This document shows, one piece after another, positions 37,021-49,900 of a stretch of 64,000 nt of DNA (position 1 is its first letter; each line of letters starts with the position of its first letter). Source of the DNA: Ifrita kowaldi (lineage: Eukaryota > Chordata > Aves > Passeriformes > Cinclosomatidae); NCBI GenBank assembly GCA_013398055.1, contig VZRS01002397.1:62001-126000 (forward strand). Direction: 5' to 3'. The translations under genes were made by a program, and so were the position numbers. A model generated the notes under the pieces. It searched no databases and was not told the origin of the DNA. It saw only the letters and a list, made by a program, of their open reading frames with translations.

Positions 37021-40000
37021 TTGTGGTTTTCCTTTCTGTGCATCTAAGTATACTAATATACTACTATTTTTGTGAAAAAAACCCGAACTTGAATAAGGTG
37101 AATAAAACCCAAACAATAACTTGAATAACAACAAACCCTTTCGTAAGATGCCATAGTCAGCCCAAATTTGTATTGACAGTGAGTGTCCTATTGCCTTACA
37201 TGGAAAATGGGTTTAGAGGACTCAGTCTGGTAATGTCACAGCAGCATCACAGCCACTCTGCCTCACAGCACTGCCAATATGCTCTACTCACAATTTGTGA
37301 GTGAAGCCCAAGTGTTTTTATGAAGTGATGTGGGGAAAATGCTACATGTTCTTGTACTCTCCCCTGTAGTTGCTGCTGGCCACCATCAGAGAAGGGCCAG
37401 ATGAAATATGGTTGGAACCTTCATGGTTTTAATGTGGAGCGATACCTCAGGGGCTAAAAGGAGCCACTCTCTCTGAATTTACACAGTTGTGGAGACAGAC
37501 ACCTGAAAGTGTGATCACATAAGGGACTGCTGTGTAGCTTTGTCATTTTTAGTATTCAGAACCTTCTACTGAAATATACATTAAGAAGGCATCTCCGTAA
37601 TCAACCAATAAATTGGTTACTCCCATCATAATGGTGGAATGGCAGCTGAAACTATGGAATATGTCCAACGTCTTCTCTTTTACTTCAAGTTCTCATTCTC
37701 ATCCAATTCTTTCTTATCTCTTCTGGACAGTTTTACAAACAAAAAAAAAGTCACCAAAGTCAACAGCTTGCATTGCAGCCTGCTTTTCCAGAATGGATGA
37801 TAGTCCTTTCTGTGATGACTACTTCATTGTCTACAACAAAGTGAAGAACTGAGTCCAGAAGAATTTCTTGGTATCACTCCATTTGGATTTGCCTAGCAGT
37901 TCTATTCCTGCTATCAGGAGTGCTTTGCTTTATGCCTATGTTTTACATCACCTTCTTTCTATTTCCTGATTTTTTATTTTCCTGATGTATTACTGTCAAG
38001 TTATTCACATGAAAATGGTGAAGATTGGTTTCAAGAGTTTATTACTCCTGCTGTTACTTCCCAGCTGCAATTTTAGTTACCTCCTCTGGCCATAACAAGT
38101 AGTTTTTACAAAGGTGACTAATACAGCCATCAGAGAATGATGAAAGTAAGTGTAGAAAACTTGTAAGGAAAGGAACCCTAAAAGTCTAACCCAAACATTT
38201 TTCTGTAAATGCTGTTAAATGATAAAAGAATGGTATCTTAAGACTAGAATCATGACACTTGCAGTGTTGCTTCTCTGTTCTTCCCTGAGCTGTCACCTGC
38301 GTTTTAGTGGCAGTATCAAGTTCTCATCTCGCCCACTCCCATTGCAGCCACTGTAACTGCTCTCAAGCTCCTGCCTTGCACTGATACACACTTGACATAC
38401 TTGTGAGCCAGGGAGAAATGCTAGTATTTGGCACTCAGTGTATCTCAAACATGTGGATTTGTCGCATCCCTCATTGCAACTGCAGTTATCAGAGCAGTCT
38501 GTGGTCCACTAGAAACTGATACTAAGAGCCAATAGATTTTTTTTTTTTTCTGACAGGAAACTGTAAGCAAAATGTGTGCTACAGCAACAGTCCCCAAAGA
38601 AATGGAAGTTTCCTCATCTCTCTGATGTTGTCCTCAGTTACTCTTAATCTGGTTTCTAAATCAGTACTCATAATAAAACTACATTTTCTGTCTCTGCTAT
38701 TGATTAGAAGAGTTGTTGTTTCATTCTGTGGTTTCATCCTGCAAGATGCTGAGTGACCTCAACTTCCCCAGACTTACAACGAGCTGAGTCATAACAATGT
38801 ACAGACATGCTCGGTATCATACAGGACTGAGGCCTCAAATCATCCTTCTCATATTTAATTGCTCCTTCACTTGCAGTGATCAGCAATTAAGACCAGTGAC
38901 TGAAAAAGTGCAAAGGTCCAGTGCTGATCCTGCTAGTGCTGCTGAAACACACCTGTTGTTGGAGATACTTGCAGACATGGAAGATGTGGGGCAGCACTGC
39001 TTATGGCTGCCTTTGGCTTCTCAGCTCAAGCTAACAATAGTTGACAATATCCATTTACTGTCAGAACTGCTTCTATATGACATCAGAGCAAGGGTTGAGA
39101 GCAGAGTGCCACAATCCCTTCATCAACACTTTCTGGAGGACCCCCTACAAGCTCCTGTAGGGGAACTTTTCCAGCTAATCTACTGACAGTGAAGTAGTCC
39201 CAAACAAACCAAATGACTCTTAAAACCTCCTACAAACCTGACCCTGAAGTGAATTTCAGCTCAGTTCATAGGTCCATAATCCTTATCTCAAATAAACAGC
39301 CAAGTGAACTCCAAGCTCCAACTGCATGTGACGTAACCACTGTGCTGTATGTGGATGTTACAATGTCTCCTGCAGGTGTGGGTAAGATCTGTCTTCCTGT
39401 ATCGCTGCACATCTCAAGAGCCTTTGCAATGTCTGCTATTACAACAGGAGGAAGATGATCTGACAGGTTCATCTTACAGTAGTCACAGCTGTTCTTGGTA
39501 GTACTGCTTCTTTCCTTATTCTCTTATTTGCAGGCTGTAGAGGTATCTACCCAAAGTAATTCACCTTTCAGTAATTCTCTGAGTCCACTGTAACTGGAAA
39601 GAGTGCACAGAGGGTTCAGACAGATTTCACAACATGCCACTGGCACTCATCTGCTCCAAGTACTATCATTGCTGAAATAACAACATGGCTTCAGGAAATT
39701 TTCTGCTGAATAAACCTGGACAACATTAGAAAAATGCTGGTAAGCAAAGAGGAACATGGGGAAGATTTAACTGATAAGTTACCTCCACCTTCCATCAAAG
39801 GCATCATCATGCTAATCCCTGAAGTGCTGGCTGAATCTTTAGGTTGTCAGGTAATATCAATAGACAAAATACTTTCTTGCCTTGGTTAGCTTGCTGAGAA
39901 ATTCACTCCTTTGTTCCAGATATCCACAACAGCCCAAGTTCTTGTTAACCTCAAACCATCAGACAGTATCTGACAGTATCTGTGGGGAGAATATACAGTA

Positions 40001-42204
40001 CTAAATAGTAGAGGGTCAGCTGGAGCAGGCATTTGCTGGCTTTCGTTGGGGTCATGTTACCTTGAGAATATCAGCTTGTACTTGGCCTTGTGTTGCTGTG
40101 GAATGAAACAGCTCAAGCTCAGTATCTGCAAACAGCATGTAAGCACTGAGGGCAAAACATCCTTTATAGACACCTGTCCGTGTCAAAGGTTACACAAATC
40201 TGAACAGTGGGCACCTTCAACTGAAAAGAGGCACAGAGGATAAAGAGGGATTTTGAGGGACAATCAAATCCGTCCCTCTGCCTGACAGCAGTATTCAATT
40301 TACTCAAACCATTCCTGTCAGAAGCTTATCTATTCACACTGTAAAACAATCAAATAATGGACTGTCCCTGGGCCTCCCCTTCTAGTGTTCAACTAAACAC
40401 ATGGTTAAATCTATTATTCCTGAAGTTTAACTAAAATTTTACCCCATGAAATTTAAGCCCATTATCAACTGACTAATTCCTTGTGAACATGAAAAATAGT
40501 TTGTACCTTCCATTTTTTAATTTATTTGATATTATACTAACTGCAAACCAATTTTAACTTCAAGAAAGCTTTTTTTTCCCCCTCTGAGATACTTGGAATT
40601 TTAATCTAGCATTTATTCTTGAAGTCTAGTATGAGTTCAGTTCATGTGTTCATTTGTTCACTGGTAACAATACAAAGCTGAACATGGGTAAAAAACAATA
40701 ACGATGATGTGTGAACTCTGAATCTGGAAAAAGAGAAAATACCAGGAGGGGCAAAAGGATTGTCACAAGTTTGTTAGACCACACGCTCTCGAAGGCAATG
40801 TGTTGTGTGTGGCACACAATCCAAACTGTTCAGGAATGCTAAATATGGCCAAGGTATTTGCAAAATGAGCAGACTGGAATAATGCTGAACAAAGACAAGA
40901 ACTATTGTCACAACTAGAAGTATATGAGGAACAAAATCCTGCCTCATGGGGTTTTGAAGTCTTTGAAGATCACATATTTTTTTTTTGTTTTATCAAATCA
41001 TAGTCTTCTAAAATTATACAAGTCTTCCTGCAAATGTGAGTTTTCAGATCCAAAATTCCAAGTTTTCTTATTAATTTCACTCTGTCTGACTGGAGTTTCT
41101 GTTCTTGAGATACAGAACCTACCCCATTGGAAATGGCAGCAAAGCAATGTGCTTGGTGAAAACTTTACTGCTTTAAAAATATCTGTTTCAACAGACAAAA
41201 TTTCAACTAGTTCTAATTAGAACTCTGATTAAGCAAAACCTAGACAAAACAAATTACAAGTAGCAACTAAAAAATAGATTTATGTTTTGACTAGTAACTG
41301 CAAATCATTTATCCGAGAAGATGCTTAACTTGATCTACTTATAGGCTGATATTGTAGCTATCTTGGACATGTTGGTGAATAATGAAAGTTGGATCAAAAC
41401 CTTAGATCCCAGCCCAGTGCTGCTGGGATTAAGGGGATTGTTCTTTTCAGTTAAAAAAAAAAGCACATTCAGTCCGTTACATGTTATTCTTCTTCTTTGC
41501 CTGATGGATTAACAAGAATACTTGGATTTAAAGAGAGGGATGGAGGGGGTGAGTGTACTGTCACTTCCTCTGGGATACATAAGAAATAACAACACTGAGG
41601 CCAAAGAACTTAGTCCTATTCAAGAACCCAATCAATCTTAGAATTCAAGAAAAGGCTTTCATAGACTCTGTTTCCGATCCTTTCTCTGGTTTCTGGGCCA
41701 CACTTCAGCAATCGAAATGCTGTCCACGATTCACTGATGAGCCAGCAAAACCCCTGAATGGTAATGAGAACCTTCCAGTGAAACAGCCACAGCACAGTGT
41801 TGCTGCTAATTTATCACTGTGAGGCAAACCGCATTACACACAAGGGTGAAAGGACAATTTAAAAATCGATTGCCTGCCAATTTAAATATCTATTAATAAT
41901 TATGGGTTTGCTTTTGAATTCTGCACTGCTCATTTAATCTTAATATCTTCTTCATCACATAACTGACTTTGGAAAACAGTGTCTGTCTACAAGGTGACAC
42001 GAAATGTTGAAACTCCCAGACACCCTCTGCTCCTCAGCAAAAGCTCATGGATAATTCATTAACTTCCCATTTCTAGGTGATTTTTTGTTTGTTTGTTTTT
42101 GGTTTTTAAAATGTTTATGTTTTTTCTTAAAGCAGCACTGAAACATTTTCTTCAGAGGAAGGCTGAGTACTCAAAATTATCTGGGTGGATATTAATCATG
42201 AACT
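37021..42204. other. Intergenic region with scattered open stretches
   Basis: No intact gene is seen. Between about 37.6 and 40.25 kb several plus-strand open stretches of 60-130 codons follow one another in different frames (37,613-37,852; 38,797-39,186; 39,213-39,458; 40,046-40,243). This could be a decayed coding sequence or chance. Homopolymer T runs occur at about 38,538 and 40,980. Nothing else is recognised. Confidence 0.45.
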
Positions 42205-42487
42205 AAAGTAATAGGACAAGGAGTTACAGGTTCAAACTGAGGAGAGAAAACTTAGGTGAGATATACAGAAGAAATTCTTTACTGTGAGGGTGGTGAGACA
42301 CTGGAACAGGTTGCCCAGGGAAGTTGTGGCTGCTCCAAGCCTGGCAGAGTTCAAGGCTAGATTGGATGGGGCATTGAGCAACCTGGTGTAGTGAAAGGTG
42401 TCTCTGTCCATGGCAGGAACTAGATGGAACTAGATGATTTGTAAATTCCTTTCCAACCCAAACCATGCCATGATTCTATGATCTATA
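42205..42487 (+). mobile_element. CR1 LINE 3' fragment, plus strand
   Basis: About 280 bp of the CR1 3' UTR is recognisable by 'actgtgagggtggtgagaca', 'ctggaacaggttgcccaggg' and 'tggatggggc'. The element ends in the CR1 terminal word CATGATTCTATGAT. It is truncated at its 5' end, and the left edge is approximate. Confidence 0.93.
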
Positions 42488-42939
42488 TGTAGGCAATAAC
42501 AACAATATTTTGAGTGATTTTTTGAACAGAAGGCATTATATGGATTCTGTGTCTTTCCATGCATTCACATTGGTGTGCCTGAGCTGCTATTTTGATCTGA
42601 AATAGCTTTTAAGTTGCAGTTCTTGCTTGACATGGATATGATGAATCAAAGCTCCAGCTCCCTGAGGTCCTAGTGTTTAGGACCTGGCTTGAAACTACAT
42701 TCAGCTTCATACAAAAATATGCAGCAGGAGGATTCCCAGCTATGGACAGCGAGTCAGCTCCCTGAAGTGCACGGGGAGTGAATGAAATCCAGGGAACAGA
42801 TTCAGCACCTATAAATAAATACTGACGGACTCACTTAAGGCCTCCTTCTCGAGGAAGGGCGATACTGACAAGACTTCGAGATAAACGGATAAAAGAGGAA
42901 AACCTCCGGAATTTGAAAGCTCTTCCCTAACGCTGTTCA

Positions 42940-43350
42940 CGTTTTCTGTGTCTTGCGCAAGAAGCAGCCGCCAGCCTGCGCAGATGCTCCGGGGCCTTTG
43001 TTCGGGCACCTGGGCAGAGAGAGCGGCAGGCGCCGGCCAGTGCAGGCGTTCCCGGCTGCCGTGCTGGGGACACGCCGCTTCCCCATCCCCGTGCCAGCAG
43101 TGCCCCGCGGGCGATTCCTGGAGGCCGCGGGCAGCTCGTGCGGGCGGGGGTACCGCGGGGACACCGAGGCACCGCCTTGGCAAAGGAGGCACGACTGGAA
43201 GGGACGGGGAGAGGGCGCGGCGGGGCCGGCGCGCTGAGGTCGGGGAGTCGGGAGCGAGGGTAAGCGAGCCGGGGCTGTGCGCCCCAGCCAAAGGGCGCTG
43301 GTGGTCAGTCCGCGGGCTGAGGAGCCTGGTCTTCTTCAGCGGCTCTCCCC
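42940..43350. promoter_or_regulatory. Orphan CpG island, likely promoter
   Basis: A sharply GC- and CpG-rich block stands alone in AT-rich DNA, with a GC box (CGGGCGGGGG at about 43,141). A good plus-strand splice donor, GCGAGG followed by GTAAGC, lies at 43,259/43,260. Such islands normally mark promoters in birds. No protein-coding gene is recognisable on either strand. The 217-codon and 194-codon open frames across it are of the kind expected from GC-rich DNA with few stops, and neither starts at ATG. A non-coding RNA promoter is the simplest reading. Confidence 0.65.
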
Positions 43351-43601
43351 TTTCTTCTGTTCCTCCCCGCTCACTCCCCGCCACCAGCGCCAATGCCTTT
43401 TTAATGAGTTTTCAGATGCTTACTGCTATTTTGATGGAAATTATCGAGTCATGTACTCACCTGGCTTGCGGACGGAGAAGAGCAAGAAGGATTGGCAAAA
43501 GTGCAGCTGGTCAAAAATTTTGCCTTGAAAAGAGAGAAATATGGTCAAGTACACGTGTAAATACGTACCATAAACATGTGCTAGTGTCAGAATGCCTTTG
43601 A

Positions 43602-45789
43602 GTATTTGCAGTCCAAGCACTGCTGACTCTGTTACCCGAGGTCGGTGAAGCCACTCTGCTGTGGACTACAATGGTGCACCCAGGGGGGTCATGAGCAAAT
43701 CAAGCCTAAAAGGGAATTAAACAATGTAAGTGACCTTTGAAATGTACCCAAGCCTTTTGTCATTCCCCTTCACAGGAAGGAAGGAAGGAGCAAGCAGGCA
43801 GGTGAGGCCTACACTGGAAGATGAACAGAGGCATTGTGTCTGACAATCCTGGAAAACATGGATCTCTCAAATATCTGCTTTGGCAATGTATGGGGCACAG
43901 CTGGGGGTAGGGACTGTCGTAGGAAGAACCTTATCCCATCTTGGAGGTGGGGAATGGGCATTTTTGTGTGCATGGGGAATATCTGGGAGTGGGACCTGCG
44001 AGAAGGACTGTGGTGGCCCTTAGGGGTACGTGAAATGCAGCCCTGCCTGGGGACAGAGTGGGCAGGAGTGCTGTGCTCTGCATGTAGCATTAGCCAGGCC
44101 TGGGAGCTGGGGTTATGTTTTCTGAGAGGTGGTTAACCTGGATCTGCACTAGTCTATTCAGCATCATTTTTCCTTTCTTTAGACTTGTGATAAAATAATA
44201 TTTTGCCGGTGACAGGGATGGCCATTCTCATGCTGATGGAGAATGTACTGCTAAGCCTGTTAGACAATCATCAACATGGGAGTGCACACTTTGGTGTACG
44301 CATTTAGGCATATGCATTGATTTGGGGGAGATGTAGGCCCTCTGGAAAATTATTATAGTACAAGGGGCAATTTTATAGCCATGATCTATTCACCTGTTTT
44401 GAGATGCAGAATTTCTTATGCCACTTAAAGAACCCTTCCCAGTACACTATAGGGCTACTAAAGATGAATCCAATTCTTTCAATAAATGTCCTCTATTATG
44501 CTTTATGGACCCTTTCTACATTTCCCTATCTACAAGAATCAGGGATTTGTAGTCTGAATTTCTATCATCCTACTGAAATAGCTACACTGGCTATCTCAAT
44601 ATGATATTATTATGCGATACCTGCCATCCCAAAGTAGCCAACAAACTGCCTTGTTCTGCTCTTTAAAGAAGTAGTTAAACACTACAGAGTTAGCTGAGTC
44701 TGTTCAAAATGGGCCAGTCCTCTCCTTTCTGAGAGACTGCAGTCTTCTCTGTATTCAGATTTCCTCCCATGGAACCTCTGGTCTGGGCTCAGTCCTTGCT
44801 GGATCACTGTCATCTGACTGATATCTTTGTTCTGAGCAATTGAAACCTGTTGGAGCTTAAAATATTTCAAGACAAATTCTTGCTAGTCTCCTTAAAGCTG
44901 TCATCCTAGTATATAAGAAATTTTAACCAGTGTTTATAGTCAATTTAGCTATCCATCATGGCAGGAAGTGAAGCATCTTATTTATAAGAGATATCATGAT
45001 GATTCTGTGCATCTCAGTGCAGAGTTCTGTTTCAATTTAAAGGACAGCAGTCTTCGCATTTCTGCAACCACAAAAGTATTGCACAGTGTAATTACAGTGT
45101 AATTGGAAGGAACACTTACCCTTCCCAAACTCTTGATATAGTATCCTATCCTTTACTTAGGAATAGCAAGTGTGCCAGAGCTCGCAGTCTTCTGAGTCTT
45201 GGATTATGATTTCCCAGAGCAGAGCTCCAGCAACACACAGCCCGAAACAACCAGAAACAACCACACCAACCTTGGCTTCTCTCAGGGCTAGATTTATAGG
45301 GCTTGTGCCCGCCCTGCAGCTACAGCTGTTTGTAGGAGGTTAACGAGCACTTTAGGTTGAGGTGGCCTGAACTCTATTTGAATAACAATTGAGTTCAGGC
45401 GTTGAGTCCGGTCCTGAGTGAGAGCTTGGCTAGTGCACACCATCAGGGCTTAAATACATATTACTACAAGCAAGTACTAATACCATTACTTGGCATGCAG
45501 TAACTATTTGGAAAACTTTCCGTCTCAGTTCTCCTTGCTGGCTCCAGGTGTGCTTGACAAGTAAAAAGTCTTTTTGGTAAAAAGTCTTCCAACAATTTAT
45601 GTTGCATAGCTTAGTTCTAGTTCTTTGTTAGATACCTAAAAAAGCAATGGGGTTTCTCATTTCTAATTAAGTTGCCTCTTCCTGGGGGATTCTTTTATGA
45701 GTACCACAGACTGTACTTCTCACCTGCTGTTAATCTCTTGCCAGCTACTCGTGCGCTGCATTTTCTTGTTCCTTCTGCATCATATGAAA
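43602..45789. other. Non-coding stretch
   Basis: No gene is supported. A 10-bp inverted repeat (45,365-45,374 with 45,391-45,400) occurs in a somewhat GC-richer patch at 45,190-45,430. A short A/G-rich run (GGAAGG repeats) lies at about 43,780. Confidence 0.5.
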
Positions 45790-46995
45790 GTCAGACAATC
45801 ACCGAATGGGTCAGGTTGGAAGGGACCACAGTGGGTCATCTGGTCCAACCTCCCTGCTCAAGCAGGGTCATCCCAGAGCACATGGCACATGATTGTGTCC
45901 AGAGGGTTCTGGAATATCTACAGCAAGGGAGACTCCACAGCCTCTCTGGGCAGTCTGTTCCAGTGCTCAGTCACCTGCACAGTAAAGAAGTTCTTCTTGA
46001 TATTCAGGTGGAACTTCATGTGCATTGACTTCTGCCCATTGCCTCTTGTCCCATTGCCTGGCACCACCAAGCAGAGCCTGGTCCATCCTCTTGACACCCT
46101 TCCACCAGAGACTTATGAGCATTGATGAGATCCCCTCTCAGCTGTATCTTCTCAATGCTGAGCAGGCCCAGCTTCCCCAGCTCTCCCTGTAAGAGTGATG
46201 CTTCAGTCCCTTACTCATCTTTGTAGCCCTCCACTGGACTCCAGGAGCTCCATGTCTCTCTTGTGCTGAGGAGTGCAGAACTGGGCACAGCATTCCAGAC
46301 AAGGACTGAGTAGAGGAGTAAGATCACCTCCCTCTACCTGCAGCTTAAATGTTTGAATGTTGCCATCATGCAGCTTTTTGCCAGCACCTTATTTCCNTGA
46401 CTTCTGCCCATTGCCTCTTGTCCCATTGCCTGGCACCACCAAGCAGAGCCTGGTCCATCCTCTTGACACCCTTCCACCAGAGACTTATGAGCATTGATGA
46501 GATCCCCTCTCAGCTGTATCTTCTCAATGCTGAGCAGGCCCAGCTTCCCCAGCTCTCCCTGTAAGAGTGATGCTTCAGTCCCTTACTCATCTTTGTAGCC
46601 CTCCACTGGACTCCAGGAGCTCCATGTCTCTCTTGTGCTGAGGAGTGCAGAACTGGGCACAGCATTCCAGACAAGGACTGAGTAGAGGAGTAAGATCACC
46701 TCCCTCTACCTGCAGCTTAAATGTTTGAATGTTGCCATCATGCAGCTTTTTGCCAGCACCTTATTTCCAGCTGTCACTTAATTGATCTGTATTCAAAATT
46801 GAATTCTTTTCCTAAAGCTCCCCAGGACACCACTGGCCTTCTTGGCCCCCAGGACACACTGCTGGCTCAGGGACAGCTTGTTGTCCACAGGACTCCCAGG
46901 TCCTTCTCCACAGGGCTGCTTTCCAGCAGGTTGGCCCCTACCCTGTGCTGGTGCCTGAAGTTATTCTTCCCCAGGTGCAGTCCTAACTGCTGACA
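45790..46995 (-). mobile_element. CR1 LINE fragment, minus strand, with internal duplication
   Basis: Read on the minus strand, this is a CR1 3' portion. The plus-strand words 'aggttggaagggac', 'tctggtccaacctccctgct' and 'ttgcccattgcctcttgtcc'-like sequence, and the end near CCCCAGGTGCAG, are all standard CR1 in reverse. It contains an exact tandem duplication around an N (see separate entry), so the true element is about 370 bp shorter than it appears. Open frames here, at 45,672-46,125 and 46,349-46,993, are repeat remnants. Confidence 0.93.
46026..46768. repeat. Exact 371-bp direct duplication around a single N
   Basis: Bases 46,026-46,396 reappear at 46,398-46,768 with no difference that I can find, separated only by the N at 46,397. 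The sequence then resumes as ordinary CR1. A perfect head-to-tail copy flanking one ambiguous base is the signature of two overlapping contig ends that were butted together rather than merged. Confidence 0.9.
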
Positions 46996-49900
46996 CTTTT
47001 ACTTGAAACATTTTGTTTCTCAAATATATTTTTCCATGTAAATGGTACAACTTTAACAGTTGTCACTAAGAGCCCTACAATTTGAGAGCTGTAGCCTTCA
47101 CCTAGGAAACAGGAAGCAATAGCTGAAATCTCCTCATGCCTGCCATAGGATAGCTGAGCAGCTTCTTGTTGAGCTAGTGGACAAAGTGGGAGAGGGGACA
47201 ATAACACTACCACTGCCTTTCGTGTCCTGTGTACACCATGATTCATCAGAAGTGCTCTAAACACCTGAGCAGATTGGGCACTGTAGGACAGAGTGATGTG
47301 CAAACAACTCATTTCTGAATCCTGGCAGACCTTAATTGTGAACTAGATGCTAACTGGCCACTATTGCCTGGAGAGGCTGTTCAGATGATCAGGAAAGTTT
47401 TCTGCTGCAAAGATGTGTTTGCATACTTCCAAAGTTACATGGCAAATTAGCTGGAGTTTTGAAGATCTCAATTTTGAATACAGATGAATGAGATGACCGA
47501 AGTGACAGCTGGAAATAAGGTGCTGGCAAAAAGCTGCATGATGGTAACATTCAAAGACTCGTTACGAGGATAAGCTAAATACTGTGAGGCATCTAGTGAT
47601 AAGAACCAGACAATGGCATCGTTGGGCTTGGTTTGGTTTTGTGGTGGTGTTTCGTTGATGTTGGGGTGTTTTTGTTTGTGGTTTGGGGGGGTTGTTTGTT
47701 TGGGTTTGTTGTTTTGGGTTCCCCCCCCACCCCCAAGGAAAACAATAAGAAAAATCCTACTAGGATCAGTGGGTACAGGATTTTTCTGAGTCATTCTTCT
47801 ATCTGGGTGAGGTAAAAGGAAGGCAGCTTCTTTACCCTGTTTCTCTGACTGCTGATCAAAGCTGGATCTGAAAATGATTTTTTTCTCTTCTAAGGCCAAA
47901 GGAAGCATCTTGCTCACTTTGGAACGGGTGGGAAGGAAGAGGATACTTCATAGGTATGCAAGACTTTCCTGGCAGCAAATACGAAGAGGTGACAATAGCA
48001 ATTGCATTTGCCTTTCTTTAATCTTCTCCTTTCTGGACGTTTCCCCTGACTTGATTTGGCATTTCAACCTCAGCACCCAAAAGACAGAGCATCCTGACAC
48101 AGAAAATTGCCTGAATGGATACAGTGGGTTTTGGCACAGTTTGCACTTGAGGATGCACCTGAGTGGCGATGAGGGGTCCCTGCAAAGCAGATGAGGGGAA
48201 GCAGTGACATTCATTGGCAGATCTTCCTCAATTTTTTAAGCTTTTCAGTTTCCCTTACACATTACAAACCACTGAACTGGAAACACAGACATACAGTTCC
48301 TCTATATTGAGACGTATTTTTTGTGGAGTGTATAATGTCTAACACCTTCAAGGAGAGTTTTATACAGCTTGGCACATTCACCAGTTTGTGAAAAAAAAAG
48401 AAAAATACTTTGGTAATAAGTGCTGATAATCGGGGCTTACATCGGGAAGGTTTAAAACAGGCACTGAGGGGACAGCTGAGCTATGTTTTTTAGGAGACAG
48501 TACATACTTTTTCCACTAGGTGGTGGAAATCTGCCACCATCCAGAGCTTTAAAAAACAGGAAAAAACCCACATAATTATGAAGGGCAGGCTGAATTAAGA
48601 TAGAAAATAGCTGTAATAACAGCTTATGATGTATCGATTAAAATGAGTTCTCTGCCTGCCGAAGAGACAATCATAGAAAATTATTCTTAATGTTATCCTT
48701 GACACAAAGGCAAAAATGTCAGTTAGGGAGGTTTTCTGATGTTTTAGAAAAGGAAATGAAAGGATAATTTAATCTAAATGAATTCTCTCACCCTCTACAG
48801 AAGGACTGTCATCTGTAATTTCAGACCATAGGAACTCAGGAAACAAATCTCTCATGCGTTTATTTATCTTCAACTGCCAAAATACATTTTTAAAATTAGC
48901 AATTTTAATTAACATGCATCATAGATCTCTGACAGCCCAGGACTTGCTGCCATGTAAGCATTGTTTCTAAAGGTGTCCTCATGGCGGCAGTAAAACAATC
49001 AATTATTTAACAACAGATTCAAAAATTACACCATTTTCTGTTCTTCTTGGCATGATTTATGGCTGGAACAGCAGAGACAAAGCACATGCTCTGGTGCTAA
49101 CATCACAGAAGGAACAAGGCTTTGGTAATTCTTCTAGTACAGCACCAACAGACAACCACTGCTGGCTTTATTCCATGCATTTTCCTTCAAAGCTACTCCC
49201 AAGCCATACCTGACATATGATTCATGTTTTAAGATGAAAGCAACTATCATGGACACAGTTTTCAAAGACAGTGAGAATGTACTATTTTCACTGAAATTCA
49301 TGGCTCTTATCTCAGCAACACATCCCAGAGGTGAAGTCATCCACCCCCCATTTTGGTAAAAAAGATAGATGGTGAGGTACTTTCAGCTACTGAGATGCAG
49401 CTAATTAGTCCTCTTTTGGTCCTGCCAATGAGTGTCATACCAGCTCTACTTCTCCACTGTCATTGCCAGGGAACATGATTTTGCGTTTCGATCTCTGTCC
49501 TTGGCCTGCCTGTCTGATCTCTGAGCAGCCTCCACGTTGCATGGGTACACACTGATCTGTGCAATGGCTGTGGTTCTTGCACTTCCTGCTGAAGAGGTCT
49601 TGCATTCCTGAGTATGACCAGCACCATTTTCCCTGCCTTCTTCTGAAATACCTTTCTCTGCACTGTTCTTCCACGCTGCTCTCCTTTACTCCCGGGGTCA
49701 GACAGTGATTCCTGACTGTGGTTTATGCAGGGATGTTGCAAGCAGGGAGGCTGTGCAGAGCTAGATTAGCTTCATACCCACTAGCCTTGTAGCCAGAGTG
49801 TGCCAGCCCTTCCATCCACACTATGGTATGCCAGGGTACATTTCCAACCTGATTGGCAGACATTGATGGAGCATACCGTGGTTGTTCCAAAAGTAGTGTA

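Noticed and set aside
42809..43601. 217-codon and 194-codon frames on opposite strands over the CpG island
   Set aside because: GC-rich DNA lacks stop codons. Both start at non-ATG codons and show composition-driven Arg/Pro/Gly/Ala content.
45672..46993. Plus-strand open frames of 70-142 codons
   Set aside because: They lie entirely within an antisense CR1, and part of them is duplicated by the assembly artefact.
47468..47917. 149-codon minus-strand frame rich in Asn, Pro, Lys and Gln
   Set aside because: It is the reverse reading of the G/T-rich low-complexity block.
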